A stretch of 7,377 nucleotides of DNA from an uncultured Eubacteriales bacterium (GTDB lineage: Bacteria; Bacillota; Clostridia; Tissierellales; Peptoniphilaceae): positions 1 through 7,377 of the forward strand of contig CABTXP010000053.1 of the NCBI GenBank assembly GCA_902488815.1, in the 5' to 3' direction. How positions within the stretch are numbered: the stretch's first letter is position 1; each line of letters starts with the position of its first letter. Of the stretch, positions 6,647-7,377 are shown piece by piece. The position numbers and the translations under genes were made by a program. Below the pieces are notes generated by a model. That model did not search any database. It saw only the letters and a list, made by a program, of their open reading frames with translations, and was not told where the DNA came from.

Positions 6647-6655
6647 TGTTAAAAT
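6647..6655 (+). promoter_or_regulatory. Possible extended -10 for the microprotein gene
   Basis: TGTTAAAAT (TG, one base, TAAAAT) lies just after the nrdDG terminator. No -35 is seen at normal spacing, and the implied start near 6662 would fall inside the ribosome site, so read-through from nrdG is an equal explanation. Confidence 0.25.
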
Positions 6656-6671
6656 AGGAGAGAGGTGGATT

Positions 6672-6773
6672 ATGTCTAAAAAAATTTTAATGGCCATATT
6701 AATTTTTATAGTAAGTATGTTTGTCTTTGTACTTCTGTCATGGATAGGCAGTAATTTTAAATCAAAAAAATAA
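6672..6773 (+). CDS. Small single-pass membrane protein, 33 residues (unknown function)
   Basis: A 33-codon reading frame not recognised as any named family. It starts MSKKILMAIL, has one continuous hydrophobic segment at about residues 5-25 (Ile, Leu, Phe, Val, Met, with Trp at 24) and ends in a basic tail (NFKSKK). The two basic ends around one helix would fit a small membrane-anchored protein. It has a good ribosome site: GAGGTG at 6662-6667 matches the anti-Shine-Dalgarno in the same register as proC, 4 bases from the ATG. It lies alone between the nrdDG terminator and its own U-tailed terminator, so it may be a separate small transcription unit or depend on read-through. A chance ORF cannot be excluded, but start signal, composition and flanking terminators argue for a real gene. 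Confidence 0.6.
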   Translation: MSKKILMAILIFIVSMFVFVLLSWIGSNFKSKK

Positions 6774-6776
6774 AGT

Positions 6777-6824
6777 GAGAGGATTAAATACAATTAAAAA
6801 GTTATTTAATCCTTTTGTTTTTTT
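6777..6824 (+). terminator. Intrinsic terminator after the 33-codon gene
   Basis: AGGATTAAATA (6780-6790) pairs perfectly with TATTTAATCCT (6803-6813) around a 12-base loop, with weaker A/G-T/U pairs extending to 6777/6816, and is followed by TTTTGTTTTTTT (6813-6824). The stem begins 6 bases after the TAA at 6771-6773. It is AT-rich but has a strong U-run. It ends just before the metK promoter and insulates it. Confidence 0.8.
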
Positions 6825-6831
6825 ATATAAG

Positions 6832-6840
6832 TGTTATAAT
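6832..6840 (+). promoter_or_regulatory. metK promoter, extended -10
   Basis: TGTTATAAT is a TG-N extended -10 with a perfect TATAAT (6835-6840). The -35 region overlaps the upstream terminator's T-run and is poor (TTTTGT at 16 bp spacing), as is common with extended -10 promoters. The start site would be near 6847, exactly where the riboswitch P1 stem begins, which supports the call. Confidence 0.7.
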
Positions 6841-6846
6841 TAGAGT

Positions 6847-6976
6847 TACCTATTAAGAGCGGTGGAGTGAATGGGCACTGTGAAACCCGGCAACCTGTAA
6901 GTGGTGCTAAATCCCACAGAGAAATCTGGGAGATAGGTATATATTTGAACCTGTCTTCCGCAAGGAAGTTTTTTTT
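6847..6976 (+). promoter_or_regulatory. SAM-I (S-box) riboswitch with terminator expression platform
   Basis: The aptamer runs about 6847-6939. Conserved S-box core: AAGAGCGGTGGAG, TGAAACCCGGCAACC and GTGCTAAATCC, ending in AGATAGGT. P1 is TACCTAT (6847-6853) with ATAGGTA (6933-6939). P4 is a CAGA-GAAA-TCTG hairpin (6917-6928) with a GNRA-type loop. The switch is readable: without SAM, 6928-6938 (GGGAGATAGGT) can pair over 11 bp with 6949-6959 (ACCTGTCTTCC), using up the P1 and P4 3' strands and the left arm of the terminator. With SAM, P1 forms, the terminator folds and metK is shut off. Its position directly before a SAM synthetase gene fits feedback control by the product. Confidence 0.96.
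6955..6976 (+). terminator. Riboswitch-controlled terminator in the metK leader
   Basis: CTTCC (6955-6959) and GGAAG (6964-6968) close a GCAA tetraloop, followed by eight T (6969-6976). The stem is short, only 5 bp, but has a stable GNRA loop. It is mutually exclusive with the antiterminator 6928-6938/6949-6959, which takes the CTTCC arm. Confidence 0.9.
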
Positions 6977-6995
6977 ATTTTATAAGGAGGACAAA

Positions 6996-7377
6996 ATGAA
7001 AAAATTAATTTTTACATCGGAATCGGTAACTGAAGGTCATCCTGACAAAGTTTGCGACCAGATATCCGATGCTGTACTTGATGCAATAATTGCAGATGAC
7101 AAAAACGCAAGAGTGGCTTGCGAAACACTTACTTCCACAGGACTAATTTTAGTTGCGGGAGAAATTACGACAAACACCTATGTAGATATTAAGAGTGTAG
7201 CAAGAGAAACTGTAAGAGAAATAGGATATGACAATCCGAAGTACGGTTTTTCCGCAGACTCATGCGCAATACTTACTACAATTGAACCTCAATCCCCTGA
7301 TATAGACATGGGAGTTACAAGAAGCTCCGATGACGAATTTGACTTAATAGGTGCAGGAGACCAAGGTATGATGTTCG
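6996..7377 (+). CDS. metK: S-adenosylmethionine synthetase (3' partial)
   Basis: Methionine adenosyltransferase, which makes S-adenosylmethionine from methionine and ATP in the cytoplasm. The first 127 residues are visible, about a third of the usual 390-400; the rest is off the right edge and the frame is open to the end. Family marks: FTSESVTEGHPDKVCDQISDA, with the ATP-site H15 and D17, TSTGLILVAGE, and the MAT signature start GAGDQG at 119-124. The ATG follows AAGGAGG (6984-6990) by 5 bases. Expression is controlled by the SAM-I riboswitch in its leader. SAM is also the cosubstrate of NrdG encoded upstream, though the two units are separately transcribed. Confidence 0.97.
   Translation, partial: MKKLIFTSESVTEGHPDKVCDQISDAVLDAIIADDKNARVACETLTSTGLILVAGEITTNTYVDIKSVARETVREIGYDNPKYGFSADSCAILTTIEPQSPDIDMGVTRSSDDEFDLIGAGDQGMMF

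Noticed and set aside
6593..6793. 66-codon - strand frame across the nrdG end and the 33-codon gene.
   Set aside because: It runs through two terminators, has no ribosome site, and its composition follows from the AT-rich complement.
1..7377. Search for CRISPR arrays, insertion sequences, tRNA or rRNA genes, toxin-antitoxin pairs and defence genes.
   Set aside because: No regularly spaced repeats, transposase motifs, tRNA cloverleafs or such protein families were seen; the gene content is core metabolism and transport.

Overview
The window reads as chromosomal DNA from an AT-rich, Gram-positive, anaerobic member of the Firmicutes (Bacillota). The evidence is strong Shine-Dalgarno sites of the AAGGAGG/GAGGTG type, U-tailed intrinsic terminators, an S-box (SAM-I) riboswitch in front of metK, an anaerobic class III ribonucleotide reductase, and a low-complexity charged linker on an exported binding protein that resembles a lipoprotein tether. 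A Tissierellia/Peptoniphilus-like anaerobe would fit, but that is a guess; the sequence does not fix the genus.

Layout. (1) Positions 1-2839, + strand: a TRAP transporter operon. It holds a substrate-binding protein (5' end cut off by the window), an intercistronic C(UUCG)G hairpin, the small membrane subunit (dctQ type) and the large membrane subunit (dctM type), the last two sharing a TAATG stop/start overlap. (2) Positions 2852-2883: a terminator usable in both directions, separating this operon from the convergent proC (pyrroline-5-carboxylate reductase, - strand; start re-assigned to an ATG at 3727). (3) Positions 3728-4016: a 289-base AT-rich divergent intergenic region. It holds a proC promoter candidate, a 23-bp palindrome with TGGCAAA arms, a second terminator-like hairpin, and the nrdDG promoter with two NrdR-box-like sites 42 bp apart. 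(4) Positions 4017-6631, + strand: nrdD and nrdG, the anaerobic ribonucleotide reductase and its radical-SAM activase, again joined by TAATG. A terminator's loop contains the nrdG stop codon. (5) Positions 6632-6995: a 33-codon one-helix membrane microprotein between two terminators, then an extended -10 promoter and a SAM-I riboswitch with a readable antiterminator/terminator switch. (6) From 6996 to the end: metK (SAM synthetase), cut off by the window.

Most of the window is ordinary core metabolism. NrdG uses SAM, the product of MetK, to generate the glycyl radical on NrdD, so the right half is loosely joined by SAM chemistry, but nrdDG and metK are separate transcription units with different control (NrdR-type versus S-box). 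No mobile element, CRISPR array, tRNA, rRNA or defence system was seen. The parts least explained by known families are the palindrome and hairpin cluster at 3809-3902 and the 33-codon microprotein.
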